Assembly: GCF_018642165.1 (NCBI RefSeq)
Contig: NZ_JAHHZM010000008.1
Location: forward strand, 186,001 to 250,000
Direction: 5' to 3'
Length of the DNA: 64,000 nucleotides
Source: Echinicola shivajiensis
Lineage (GTDB): Bacteria > Bacteroidota > Bacteroidia > Cytophagales > Cyclobacteriaceae
The notes under the pieces are model-generated. The model ran no database searches and had not been told where the DNA came from. It saw nothing but the letters and a program-made list of their open reading frames with translations. Positions 18,274 to 26,567 of this stretch are shown piece after piece (the stretch's first letter is position 1; each line of letters begins with the position of its first letter). The position numbers and the translations under genes were made by a program.

Positions 18274-19533
18274 CTACTGGATGAAACCTACACTAGTAGT
18301 ATCAAAGGAAGCTTCATCAATTAATATGAAACTACCATTGGACGTACTTTCTTTGTATGAATCAAAGTGAATTGGTTTGCTCAACCTGAATTTCACTTTA
18401 CCGATATCATTCAGTTTCAACTGATCTGCTGCTTCCTCACCCGAAAAATCGGTATGCACCAAGCCTTCTATGCTGTCCACCTTGGCTAATACCTGGTTAA
18501 CACCATGTTGAAGGATATATTTTGCCCCTACTCTTAAAGGCTTACTGTTTACTTGACAAATAGTTGCTGAAAGTTGTTTTTCTGACTTTGGCAGCTCGCT
18601 GGACTTCACCAACATATCTCCTCTACTCACATTCACCTCGTCTTCCAAAGTAATGGTAACTGAGCTCCCAGCAACAGCTTCCTCAAACTCCTGATCGAAG
18701 AATTCAATGGATTTGATTTTACTTTCTGTGAATGATGGCAATACAGTTACCATATCACCTACTGCAAGGCTTCCGCCATATAATTTACCGGCAAAACCTC
18801 TGAAATCATGGTGGGTATCCGTTTTTGGCCTTATCACATACTGAACTGAAAAACGGGCATTTCCATTTTCCTCCAACTCATCAATCTCAAGATCCTCAAG
18901 ATATTCCAATAGAGAAGGACCGTGGTACCATGACATGATTTCAGATCCACTGGCAATATTATCACCATGCAATGCACTTACTGGAATAAAGGTCACCTGA
19001 TCATCAGAATAATCACTTTTTTCAATCAGTGATTCGAAATCCTTTTTGATATCCTCAAATACCTGCTGATCAAAATCCACCAAATCCATCTTATTGATCG
19101 CAACGATCACATGACCTACCCTAAGCAGGTTATTGATAAAGAAGTGACGATAAGTTTGCTCGATCACACCCTTTCTGGCATCAATCAAAATGATCGCCAC
19201 CTGAGAGGTGGATGCACCGGTCACCATATTACGGGTATATTCCACGTGACCTGGAGTATCGGCTATGATATAATTTGTCTTCTCTGTGTTGAAATAAATA
19301 TGGGCAACATCAATAGTAATACCCTGCTCCCTTTCTGCCACCAAACCATCAGTAGCCAAGGAGAAGTCCAGATAATCGTATCCTTTTTGCTTACTGTTTC
19401 TCTCAATGGCCTCTAACTTATCTGTAGTCAAAGATCGGGTATCATACAACAACCTTCCGATAAGGGTACTCTTACCATCGTCTACACTTCCAGCTGTTGC
19501 TATATTAATCAGTTTTCTATTTTCAGTACTCAT
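18274..19533 (-). CDS. cysN: Sulfate adenylyltransferase subunit 1 (GTPase)
   Basis: The protein (419 residues from the chosen ATG) has the EF-Tu-like GTP-binding motifs GSVDDGKSTL (P-loop), DTPGHVEY and NKMDLVDF. With CysD it makes adenosine 5'-phosphosulfate (APS) from sulfate and ATP, using GTP hydrolysis. It lacks the C-terminal APS kinase domain of CysNC fusions. I chose the ATG at 19533 (MSTENRK); the open frame extends to 19584 but the extra residues fall in the spacer. It follows cysD by 88 bases. Confidence 0.96.
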   Translation of the reverse strand: MSTENRKLINIATAGSVDDGKSTLIGRLLYDTRSLTTDKLEAIERNSKQKGYDYLDFSLATDGLVAEREQGITIDVAHIYFNTEKTNYIIADTPGHVEYTRNMVTGASTSQVAIILIDARKGVIEQTYRHFFINNLLRVGHVIVAINKMDLVDFDQQVFEDIKKDFESLIEKSDYSDDQVTFIPVSALHGDNIASGSEIMSWYHGPSLLEYLEDLEIDELEENGNARFSVQYVIRPKTDTHHDFRGFAGKLYGGSLAVGDMVTVLPSFTESKIKSIEFFDQEFEEAVAGSSVTITLEDEVNVSRGDMLVKSSELPKSEKQLSATICQVNSKPLRVGAKYILQHGVNQVLAKVDSIEGLVHTDFSGEEAADQLKLNDIGKVKFRLSKPIHFDSYKESTSNGSFILIDEASFDTTSVGFIQ

Positions 19534-19621
19534 TGTGTTCTTTTTTAAAGGGATTTGATGCGATGAAGTCCAAAAGTTCACCATAGGACTCCTTTTAGAA
19601 AATTCCAGAATTAAGTGGATC

Positions 19622-20530
19622 CTAGAAGTAACCTACTTTCTTCCTGTTTTCCATGGCTGCTTCAGAACGCTTATCATCAATTCTGGCACCACGTTCGGAA
19701 ATGGTACTTGCCCTGATTTCCTCTACCACTTCCTCAAGCGTTTCGGCCTCAGACAATACCGCTGCAGTACAGGTCATATCCCCAACTGTTCTGAATCTCA
19801 CCATTTTTTCAACCACTTCTTCGCTATCCTCACGGTAAACATGCTCAGAGGCAGTCCAGATCATTCCATCTCTTTCAAAGATCTCACGCTTGTGCGCAAA
19901 ATAAATGGATGGAATGGAAATATTCTCAGTCTTGATATACTCCCATACATCAAGCTCTGTCCAGTTGGAAATAGGGAAAGCCCTTACATTCTGACCTTGA
20001 TGGATTTTTCCATTTAACATATCAAAAAGCTCTGGCCTTTGGTTTTTCTCATCCCACTGACCAAAGTCATCACGTACAGAGAATACTCGCTCTTTGGCCC
20101 TGGCCTTTTCTTCATCCCTTCTGGCTCCACCAATACAGGCATCAAACTTGTACTTCTCAATAGCATCTAGCAAAGTGGTGGTCTGAAGTGAGTTTCTACT
20201 GGAATAACGTCCTTTCTCTTCCTGAACTTTTCCCTCATCGATAGAATCCTGCACCTTGGCTACGATCAGTTCCAAGCCCAATTCTTCTACCAATTGATCC
20301 CTAAACTCAATGGTTTCAGGAAAGTTGTGCCCAGTGTCTATGTGCAGTAATGGAAAAGGAATTCTTGCTGGGTAAAAAGCCTTTTGAGCTAATCTTACTA
20401 GGGTAATCGAATCTTTTCCGCCTGAAAACAATAGGACAGGCTTCTCGAATTGCGCTGCCACCTCACGGATAATGTGTATAGATTCGGCTTCTTTTGGATT
20501 AGGAACAAATATATTTTTCATGCTAGACAT
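19622..20530 (-). CDS. cysD: Sulfate adenylyltransferase subunit 2
   Basis: The 302-residue protein is the ATP-pyrophosphatase subunit of ATP sulfurylase. Seen: the PP-loop LFSGGKDSITLVRLA, the PFPLLHIDTGHNFPET block, GGARRDEEKARAKERVFS, and the RTVGDMTCTAAV region. It partners CysN in the cytoplasm. The first ATG abuts the cysH stop codon exactly; a second in-frame ATG three codons later is also possible. The ending VGYF is typical of CysD. Confidence 0.97.
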   Translation of the reverse strand: MSSMKNIFVPNPKEAESIHIIREVAAQFEKPVLLFSGGKDSITLVRLAQKAFYPARIPFPLLHIDTGHNFPETIEFRDQLVEELGLELIVAKVQDSIDEGKVQEEKGRYSSRNSLQTTTLLDAIEKYKFDACIGGARRDEEKARAKERVFSVRDDFGQWDEKNQRPELFDMLNGKIHQGQNVRAFPISNWTELDVWEYIKTENISIPSIYFAHKREIFERDGMIWTASEHVYREDSEEVVEKMVRFRTVGDMTCTAAVLSEAETLEEVVEEIRASTISERGARIDDKRSEAAMENRKKVGYF

Positions 20531-21232
20531 CTATTTTATATGTAAACCACATTCTTTTTTTGAACTTTCCCACCACCATCTACCGGCGCGTGGGTCTTCT
20601 CCCGGCTCAATGGCACGGGTACAAGGTGCACAGCCTATGCTGACAAAACCCTTGTCGTGAAGCGGGTTATATGGGATTTTTTTCTCTTCTATGTACTGAA
20701 GCATCTCTTCCATGCTCCAATCCAATAGAGGGTTAAATTTCATTATTTGATTACCTTCATCCCATTCCAGTTTGGTCATGGAACTTCTGTTGGCACTTTG
20801 CTCGGATCTCAATCCAGTAATCCAAATACTGTTTCCTTTAAGGGCCCTTTTCAATGGCTCAACCTTACGTACATAACAGCAGCTTTTTCTATTTTCAGGG
20901 GATTCGTAGAATCCGTTGATCCCGATATCAGCTACCAGGTTTTCGACAGAACTCGCCTGGGGATAATACGTTTTGATTTTCAATTTATATTTGCTTTCTG
21001 TCCTTGAAAGCAAATCATAAGTTTCGTAAAACAACCTTCCTGTGTCCAATGTAAAAATCTGGACTGGCAAATTGTTCTTTGCAATTATCTCAGTAATTAC
21101 CTGATCCTCCTGCCCCAGAGAAGTCGAGAAAACCACTTTTCCGGGAAACAATTCACATAACTGCGCAATAGCATCAGCTATGGAAATATTCTCTATTCGA
21201 ACAGATAAGTCTTTTATTAAATTCTTCTTCAT
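20531..21232 (-). CDS. cysH: APS reductase (4Fe-4S type phosphoadenylyl/adenylyl-sulfate reductase)
   Basis: The 233-residue protein has the PAPS/APS reductase fold with STSLGQEDQVI near residues 36-46. The Cys pair at 118-119 (SCCYVRKVEPL) and Cys 201/204 (GCAPC) are the four ligands of the 4Fe-4S cluster that marks APS-specific enzymes. The catalytic ECGLH motif ends the protein (227-231). It reduces APS to sulfite with thioredoxin. This fits the absence of an APS kinase (CysC) in the cluster. It is 12 bases after the DUF2061 gene and directly abuts cysD. Confidence 0.95.
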   Translation of the reverse strand: MKKNLIKDLSVRIENISIADAIAQLCELFPGKVVFSTSLGQEDQVITEIIAKNNLPVQIFTLDTGRLFYETYDLLSRTESKYKLKIKTYYPQASSVENLVADIGINGFYESPENRKSCCYVRKVEPLKRALKGNSIWITGLRSEQSANRSSMTKLEWDEGNQIMKFNPLLDWSMEEMLQYIEEKKIPYNPLHDKGFVSIGCAPCTRAIEPGEDPRAGRWWWESSKKECGLHIK

Positions 21233-21244
21233 TCTACTCTCTTA

Positions 21245-21496
21245 TTATTTATCTGTGATTCTGGCCCAAGCTCTTTCATGGAAATAATACAATACCATTT
21301 TGCTTACGACCTCTATAGAACCAATGGACAATGCGGTCTTAATCTGACCAGTGATGAGGTAAGAAATAACGATGGTATCCATCGTCCCTACAAGTCTCCA
21401 GGAAACAGACTTCAAGACACTCTTGATATTGCTGTCTTTTCCTTTATCATCCACAAACCATTTTTTGATAGGCTGATCAAAAATCATAGGTTTCAT
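21245..21496 (-). CDS. DUF2061 small membrane protein
   Basis: The 83-residue protein contains the DUF2061 pattern (SVSWRLVGTMDTIVISYLITG, here seen as KSVSWRLVGTMD and ISYLITG) and ends with ERAWARI, also typical. It has two predicted membrane segments. The domain recurs in sulfate-assimilation gene clusters, but its biochemical role is not established. It is the first structural gene after the Rrf2 regulator and lies 12 bases before cysH. The promoter and palindrome at 21511-21546 sit directly upstream. Confidence 0.85.
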   Translation of the reverse strand: MKPMIFDQPIKKWFVDDKGKDSNIKSVLKSVSWRLVGTMDTIVISYLITGQIKTALSIGSIEVVSKMVLYYFHERAWARITDK

Positions 21497-21510
21497 AATT
21501 TGTTGAATTA

Positions 21511-21546
21511 CAAAAGTATATAAAACCTATAAAAAAAGTAGGGTTT
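21511..21546 (-). promoter_or_regulatory. Putative cys-cluster promoter and Rrf2 operator
   Basis: On the minus strand TACTTTTG (21518-21511) matches the TAnnTTTG -7 box, 14 bases before the DUF2061 ATG. Immediately upstream an imperfect palindrome (AAACCTAT at 21523-21530 facing GTAGGGTTT at 21538-21546) covers the -33 region. Binding by the adjacent Rrf2 protein is inferred from position only. Confidence 0.45.
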
Positions 21547-21561
21547 GTAGGAAATTTTTTT

Positions 21562-21978
21562 TCACCCTTTATCAAGTATATCTGACAAGGTCTTGTTTTC
21601 CAGTATATTAAGGGTTTCATCACGCACCTGAATCATCACTTTATTTAAACCACATCTCTCTTGATCTTTACACTCCTCACACGCTTCATAGTAATTCAAG
21701 CTTACACAAGGTAACAAAGCTATTGGGCCGTCCAACAATCTAATAATTCTTGACAACGGAATATCCTTAGGCTCCTTGATCAGGTAATAACCTCCACCTT
21801 TGCCCTTTTTGCTTCCAAGAAAACCTGCTTTCTTTAATTCTAGCAGGATGTTTTCAAGAAACTTATGAGAAATACCATGCTCTGCAGCAATATCATGAAT
21901 CAATACAGAACCTTCATCTTTGTGCTTTCCAAGATAAGTTAGGGCATGAAAAGCATATTTGGTTTTTTTGGATAACAT
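21562..21978 (-). CDS. Rrf2 family transcriptional regulator (sulfur/cysteine type)
   Basis: The 138-residue protein opens with the Rrf2 winged helix (KTKYAFHALTYL, GISHKFLENILLELKKAGFL, SKKGKGGGYYL). Four cysteines at about 91, 100, 103 and 109 lie where IscR-like members bind an Fe-S cluster, though CymR-type members sense O-acetylserine metabolism instead. It is transcribed towards the cys genes with a 65-base gap that contains a promoter and palindrome, so it is the probable regulator of sulfate assimilation here. Its own -7 box lies only four bases before its ATG. Confidence 0.9.
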   Translation of the reverse strand: MLSKKTKYAFHALTYLGKHKDEGSVLIHDIAAEHGISHKFLENILLELKKAGFLGSKKGKGGGYYLIKEPKDIPLSRIIRLLDGPIALLPCVSLNYYEACEECKDQERCGLNKVMIQVRDETLNILENKTLSDILDKG

Positions 21979-21982
21979 CTTA

Positions 21983-21990
21983 CAAAAATA
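21983..21990 (-). promoter_or_regulatory. Putative -7 box of the rrf2 gene (near-leaderless)
   Basis: Minus-strand TATTTTTG matches TAnnTTTG and ends four bases before the ATG. If used, transcription would start at or next to the start codon. The -33 element is weak. Confidence 0.45.
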
Positions 21991-22104
21991 TAATAATTCC
22001 TTAAATCACCCCATTTGTTGGATTTTTTTAATGGAAACCGTTTTCCAGCCCACTAAGGAGCATTTTTCCTAAACAAAATAATGCTTATTACATACAAATA
22101 AACG

Positions 22105-22148
22105 CATAAAATAAAAGCTCTCCAAATAAATCCAGAGAGCTTTTATTA
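22105..22148 (-). terminator. Intrinsic terminator after htpG
   Basis: Arms at 22113-22122 and 22135-22144 form a perfect 10-bp stem. On the minus strand it is followed by TTTTATTTTATG-like sequence. It lies 16 bases after the htpG stop. Confidence 0.75.
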
Positions 22149-22163
22149 TTTTTTAAGCATGTA

Positions 22164-24047
22164 TTAAATCATATCTACACTTCTCTTTACAAATTCTGTC
22201 AAATCTTTACCAGAAAGCATCCCCTGGGAAAGCTTAGCCAAATCAAAGGCCTGCTTCGCTAACTTGGTCTGCTCTTCCTCACCTCCTGCATTTAGGATCC
22301 TGTCGATGATTTTATGGTTAGCATTGATGGCCACTTTGTAATTATCCGGCATTGCTCCGTAGAATCCCATTCCACCACCAGTTTGCGCCATGTCTTTCAT
22401 CCTACGCATAAACTCTTCCATGGTAATGGTCACCGGCAGCTCTTCAGGACTTAGACCTTCCACCTCAACAGTATAAGCTTTGTTGCCAATAGCCTTTTCA
22501 AACACTTCCTTCACCTGTTTGCTCTGCTCCTCGGTCAAAACATGTGCAGTATCTTCTTCCTTCTTGATCAACTTATCCACCACATCGGCATCGACACGCT
22601 TCAATGAGGTCTTTTCCAACTTCTGCTCTAACTGATTAATGAAGTGACTGTCAATTGGAGTATCCATCACCAGGACATCATAACCTTTCTTATTTGCGGA
22701 CTGAATAAAAGCATCCTGCTTTTCAGCATCAGTACTGTAAAGGAAGACAGCCTGACCATCCTTGTCAGTTTGATGCTCCTTCACCTTTTCTTTATATTCC
22801 TCCACTGTGAAATGCTCACCTTGAGTATTGGTCAGTAAAGCAAAGTCCTTTCCTTTATCATAGAATTTATCCTCACTGATCATTCCATACTTCACAAACA
22901 GCCCGATATCATTCCATTTGGATTCATATGCAGCCCTATCCTTCTTGAACAACTCACCAAGCTTGTCTGCTACCTTCTTAGTGATATAACTGTTAATCTT
23001 TTTCACATTGCTATCGGCCTGCAAGAAACTTCTAGACACGTTCAATGGAATATCAGGAGAATCAATTAACCCATGCAACAACATCAAGAATTCCGGAACA
23101 ATATCCTTAACCTCATCGGTAATGAAGACTTGGCGGGAGAATAATTTGATTTTGTTTTTCTGAAGATCGAATTCATTCTTCACCTTAGGGAAATAAAGCA
23201 CCCCTGTAAGATTAAATGGATAGTCCACATTTAGGTGAATCCAAAACAAAGGATCCTCGCTCATTGGATACAGCTCCTTGTAGAATGCCAGGTAATCCTC
23301 ATCTTTCAACTCACTTGGAGACTTGGTCCAAATCGGCTCAGTGGTATTGATAATATTATCCACCTCAACAGATTTGTACTTAGCCTTACCCTCCTCATCA
23401 GTACCATCTTCTACACTTTCTGTTTTGGTTTCAAACTTGATTGGAACTGGCAAGAACTTGCAGTACTTATCAAGGATTTCCTGAAGTTTCCACTTGTCCA
23501 AAAACTCCTCAGATTCTTCGTTGATATGAAGGGTAATTTCTGTTCCTCTTTCTGTCCTATCCCCGGCAGAGATCTCAAAAGAAGTACTGCCATCACATGT
23601 CCATTTGGCAGGTTCAGCACCTTCTTGATAAGAAAGTGAGTGAATATCCACCCTATTGGCCACCATAAAGGCAGAATAAAAGCCTAAACCAAACTTACCG
23701 ATGATCTCATTAGCATCTTTAGCATCCTTGAATTTTTCAACAAATTCGGTAGCTCCTGAAAAAGCAATCTGGTTAATATACTTTTTGATTTCTTCAGCAG
23801 TCATACCAAGCCCCTTATCGGCTATGGTAATGGTCTTCTTCTCCTTATCGAAACTAACCTCTACCGTGATGTCTCCCAACTCTCCAGAATACTGCCCAAG
23901 CTGAGCCAATCTTTTGATTTTCTGCGTTGCATCAACAGAGTTGGAAACTAATTCTCTAAGGAAAATTTCATTATCAGAATAAAGAAACTTCTTAATGATT
24001 GGAAATATATTCTCGGTATGAATCGAGATTGTACCTTTCTCCTGCAT
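22164..24047 (-). CDS. htpG: Molecular chaperone HtpG (Hsp90)
   Basis: The 627-residue protein is the bacterial Hsp90 ATPase chaperone. Seen in order: FLRELVSNSVDAT (GHKL ATP-binding Asn/Asp), ADKGLGMT, GKFGLGFYSAFMV, then a middle domain with LNVSRSFLQ, and a C-terminal dimerisation domain. Length matches the family. It is monocistronic with a strong terminator. The 296-bp upstream region is shared with a divergent formyltransferase gene; it contains a partial sigma-54-like motif that I do not accept as a promoter. Confidence 0.97.
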   Translation of the reverse strand: MQEKGTISIHTENIFPIIKKFLYSDNEIFLRELVSNSVDATQKIKRLAQLGQYSGELGDITVEVSFDKEKKTITIADKGLGMTAEEIKKYINQIAFSGATEFVEKFKDAKDANEIIGKFGLGFYSAFMVANRVDIHSLSYQEGAEPAKWTCDGSTSFEISAGDRTERGTEITLHINEESEEFLDKWKLQEILDKYCKFLPVPIKFETKTESVEDGTDEEGKAKYKSVEVDNIINTTEPIWTKSPSELKDEDYLAFYKELYPMSEDPLFWIHLNVDYPFNLTGVLYFPKVKNEFDLQKNKIKLFSRQVFITDEVKDIVPEFLMLLHGLIDSPDIPLNVSRSFLQADSNVKKINSYITKKVADKLGELFKKDRAAYESKWNDIGLFVKYGMISEDKFYDKGKDFALLTNTQGEHFTVEEYKEKVKEHQTDKDGQAVFLYSTDAEKQDAFIQSANKKGYDVLVMDTPIDSHFINQLEQKLEKTSLKRVDADVVDKLIKKEEDTAHVLTEEQSKQVKEVFEKAIGNKAYTVEVEGLSPEELPVTITMEEFMRRMKDMAQTGGGMGFYGAMPDNYKVAINANHKIIDRILNAGGEEEQTKLAKQAFDLAKLSQGMLSGKDLTEFVKRSVDMI

Positions 24048-24343
24048 AACTTATATAAATTTTATTTTTTTCTGGTTTTCACCTGCCAGATAACAAGTGC
24101 CGTTCCAAACAGAATTTTGTGCCAAAATGACAGCACCAACGACAAAAAACAAAATGAAAATACAGTAAATCACAAGCCTCCCAATCAAATCTCTAATACA
24201 CAAACTATTGATTCTTAAAGCATTTTACTATATTTATATTACATTTTAATTTATTTAAAACAATTTAAACAGGCTAGATTTGATGAAACTAAAAATCATT
24301 ATGCGTCAAAATTCATTTCATTATTCATGTCAACTTTTACTCT

Positions 24344-25132
24344 ATGAAAATAACTATCATAAGCGAATGCAAAGCCAGAGAAATGGTGGCAATTGACAAA
24401 ATTTTACAGTTCTTCCCTGAAGCCACCATCGTGAAACCTACTTTTTCTAAAAGCAAGAAAAAACTAAGGACGCTCCCCAAAAGGGCCTTTTTGAAAATAC
24501 AGTATAAGCAGCTCACAAAATTAGTCTTAAGAAATAACACCAAACTACACCCAGACAAATTCATCACATTCCCAGCTGCTAAAATAAACACACAAGAAGG
24601 TGTAGACTTCTTCAATGAACTGGACACAGACCTCCTTATAACCTGTCGTGCCCCGATAATATCAAAGGAAATTATCCAAACACCTAAAATCGCTGCCATC
24701 AATATCCATTATGGTATTTCTCCAAATTACCGTGGCAATGATAGCCATTTCTGGGCATTGATCAATAAGGACTATGACAACCTAGGCGGATGCCTCCACC
24801 GTATTGATGCGGGGGTCGATACAGGCAATATTCTAGCAGAAGTCTACCCTCTATTAAAGCCAAATGATAATGAACTGAGTATTGGAATAAAGACTTCACA
24901 CCTGCTGGGAATAGCTATGGTAAACCTTATCAAAGCACAAGAAAAAAATCCATCCCCCATTGAAGGCATACAACAAAAACAAAAAGGAAGGAATTACCAT
25001 TACACAGAGCGCACCTTTTGGAACAGCCTTGGACTAATCATAAAACAATTAAACCCTAAATACTCCTTACCGGAAAGAAGCCAAAAGGTCATCACTTATT
25101 TTAAAAATGAAACAGCTAATTTCTTCAGCTAA
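24344..25132 (+). CDS. Formyltransferase-like protein (methionyl-tRNA formyltransferase fold)
   Basis: The 262-residue protein has a formyl-transferase domain in its middle part: INIHYGISPNYRGNDSHFW carries the Asn-x-His catalytic pair and the PxxRG loop, and HRIDAGVDTGNIL supplies the catalytic Asp. The family transfers or hydrolyses formyl groups from formyltetrahydrofolate (tRNA, sugar nucleotide or purine substrates). It lacks the C-terminal tRNA-binding domain of Fmt. No biosynthetic neighbours indicate the substrate; a sugar-modifying role is one possibility. Confidence 0.75.
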   Translation: MKITIISECKAREMVAIDKILQFFPEATIVKPTFSKSKKKLRTLPKRAFLKIQYKQLTKLVLRNNTKLHPDKFITFPAAKINTQEGVDFFNELDTDLLITCRAPIISKEIIQTPKIAAINIHYGISPNYRGNDSHFWALINKDYDNLGGCLHRIDAGVDTGNILAEVYPLLKPNDNELSIGIKTSHLLGIAMVNLIKAQEKNPSPIEGIQQKQKGRNYHYTERTFWNSLGLIIKQLNPKYSLPERSQKVITYFKNETANFFS

Positions 25133-25302
25133 ACCAAACAGCTTGAATCAACAAATAGCGATTTGCATTAAACCCAAAGCGCAAAAACCCAATATCACCA
25201 CAACATTCAATTAAAAAAAGTGACTGTATCATTTAGATTCTAAGCCATTGACCTAGTGTTATTAAATTTCTTAAATTGTAGTAAAAATAAACCCAAAATA
25301 AT

Positions 25303-26463
25303 ATGGCTTTTTATCATCGATTAGGAAATATCCCTCCAAAACGCCACACCCAGTTTAAGCAAGCAGATGGCAGTTTATACAAGGAGGAACTGGTCAGCTC
25401 TAAAGGCTTTTCCGGCATCTATTCTATACTTTACCATATCCACAACCCCAATGAAATCAAGGAAATAAAAAAACCTGAACCCTATCATTGGGAAATAGCA
25501 CAAGATTATGGACTTAAGCAAACCCATTTGAACACCTCTGAAGTAAAAACAACTGGAAAGGATTATTTAAATGCCCGTAGGATATTATTAAAAAACAAAG
25601 ATGTCATGATGGGCATTTGTATGCCGGAAAACCACAAAATGGATTATTTTTTTAAAAATGCCGATGGTGACGAGGTCATTTTTGTCCATGAAGGAAGCGG
25701 CCAATTAATCTCCCAATTCGGTCAACTCGACGTGGAAGAAGGCGATTATATAGTTATTCCACGAACAACCATCTATCGCTTTAAATGGAAAAGAGGCCCA
25801 ATCAAACTCTTGGTCATAGAATCAACAAGCCCTATAGAAACAGTCAAGCGCTACAGAAACGAGGTTGGGCAACTTCTCGAACACTCACCATATTGCGAAA
25901 GAGACATCAAAATCCCAGACAAATTGATTTTGGAAAAGGAAAAAGGAGAGCGCTTGGTGCAAATAAAAAAACATGACCAATTACATCAATACATCTATAA
26001 CCACAGCCCTTTGGACATAGTAGGCTGGGACGGCTACCTTTACCCCTACGCACTGTCCATTAAAGACTTTGAACCCATTACCGGCCGTATTCACCAACCG
26101 CCACCAGTACACCAAACTTTTCAGTCAGCAGGCTTTGTTATTTGCTCATTTGTCCCAAGGTTGTTTGATTACCATCCATTATCGATTCCAGCCCCTTACA
26201 ACCACTCCAATATAGATTCAGACGAGGTTCTCTATTATGTAGACGGCGAATTTATGAGCAGAAAAGGAATTGATCGAGGCTCTTTTACGGTTCATATGGG
26301 CGGCCTCCCTCATGGCCCACATCCTGGAATGGTAGAAAAAAGCATTGGTGCTACCAAAACAGAAGAAACGGCAGTGATGCTAGACACTTTCAGCCCTCTC
26401 TATTTAACGCAGGATGCACTGAGATACGTGGACAAAAATTATCCAATGAGCTGGACAGAATAA
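25303..26463 (+). CDS. hmgA: Homogentisate 1,2-dioxygenase
   Basis: The 386-residue cupin enzyme opens the aromatic ring of homogentisate to maleylacetoacetate in tyrosine and phenylalanine breakdown. Likely iron ligands are seen: His and Glu in YNHSNIDSDE and His in GLPHGPHPG near residues 345-352. It is shorter than the roughly 430-residue enzymes of proteobacteria and animals, as is usual for Bacteroidota members. The opening FYHRLGNIPPKRHTQF is characteristic. No other step of the pathway is encoded nearby. It lies 170 bases after the formyltransferase gene, probably with its own promoter. Confidence 0.93.
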   Translation: MAFYHRLGNIPPKRHTQFKQADGSLYKEELVSSKGFSGIYSILYHIHNPNEIKEIKKPEPYHWEIAQDYGLKQTHLNTSEVKTTGKDYLNARRILLKNKDVMMGICMPENHKMDYFFKNADGDEVIFVHEGSGQLISQFGQLDVEEGDYIVIPRTTIYRFKWKRGPIKLLVIESTSPIETVKRYRNEVGQLLEHSPYCERDIKIPDKLILEKEKGERLVQIKKHDQLHQYIYNHSPLDIVGWDGYLYPYALSIKDFEPITGRIHQPPPVHQTFQSAGFVICSFVPRLFDYHPLSIPAPYNHSNIDSDEVLYYVDGEFMSRKGIDRGSFTVHMGGLPHGPHPGMVEKSIGATKTEETAVMLDTFSPLYLTQDALRYVDKNYPMSWTE

Positions 26464-26535
26464 TAGCAAGTCAATTATGGTAAGGCCAGGAGCAATAAGA
26501 TTAGTCAATATCACTTTATCCTGCGCTTATTTCTG

Positions 26536-26543
26536 TATCTTTG
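26536..26543 (+). promoter_or_regulatory. Putative -7 box of the rsmB-like gene
   Basis: TATCTTTG matches TAnnTTTG and lies 24 bases before the chosen ATG. A CTTT sequence about 20 bases upstream is a weak -33 candidate. Confidence 0.5.
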
Positions 26544-26567
26544 CAGCTTAAAATCAACCAATATCAC

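Noticed and set aside
23990-24180. Partial sigma-54-like motif upstream of htpG (TGGAACG-N4-TTGTT on the minus strand)
   Set aside because: The essential -12 GC is GT, and a nearby TTGGCAC has wrong spacing.
25303-26463. Idea that hmgA is part of a tyrosine-degradation cluster
   Set aside because: No fumarylacetoacetase, maleylacetoacetate isomerase or 4-hydroxyphenylpyruvate dioxygenase gene lies nearby.
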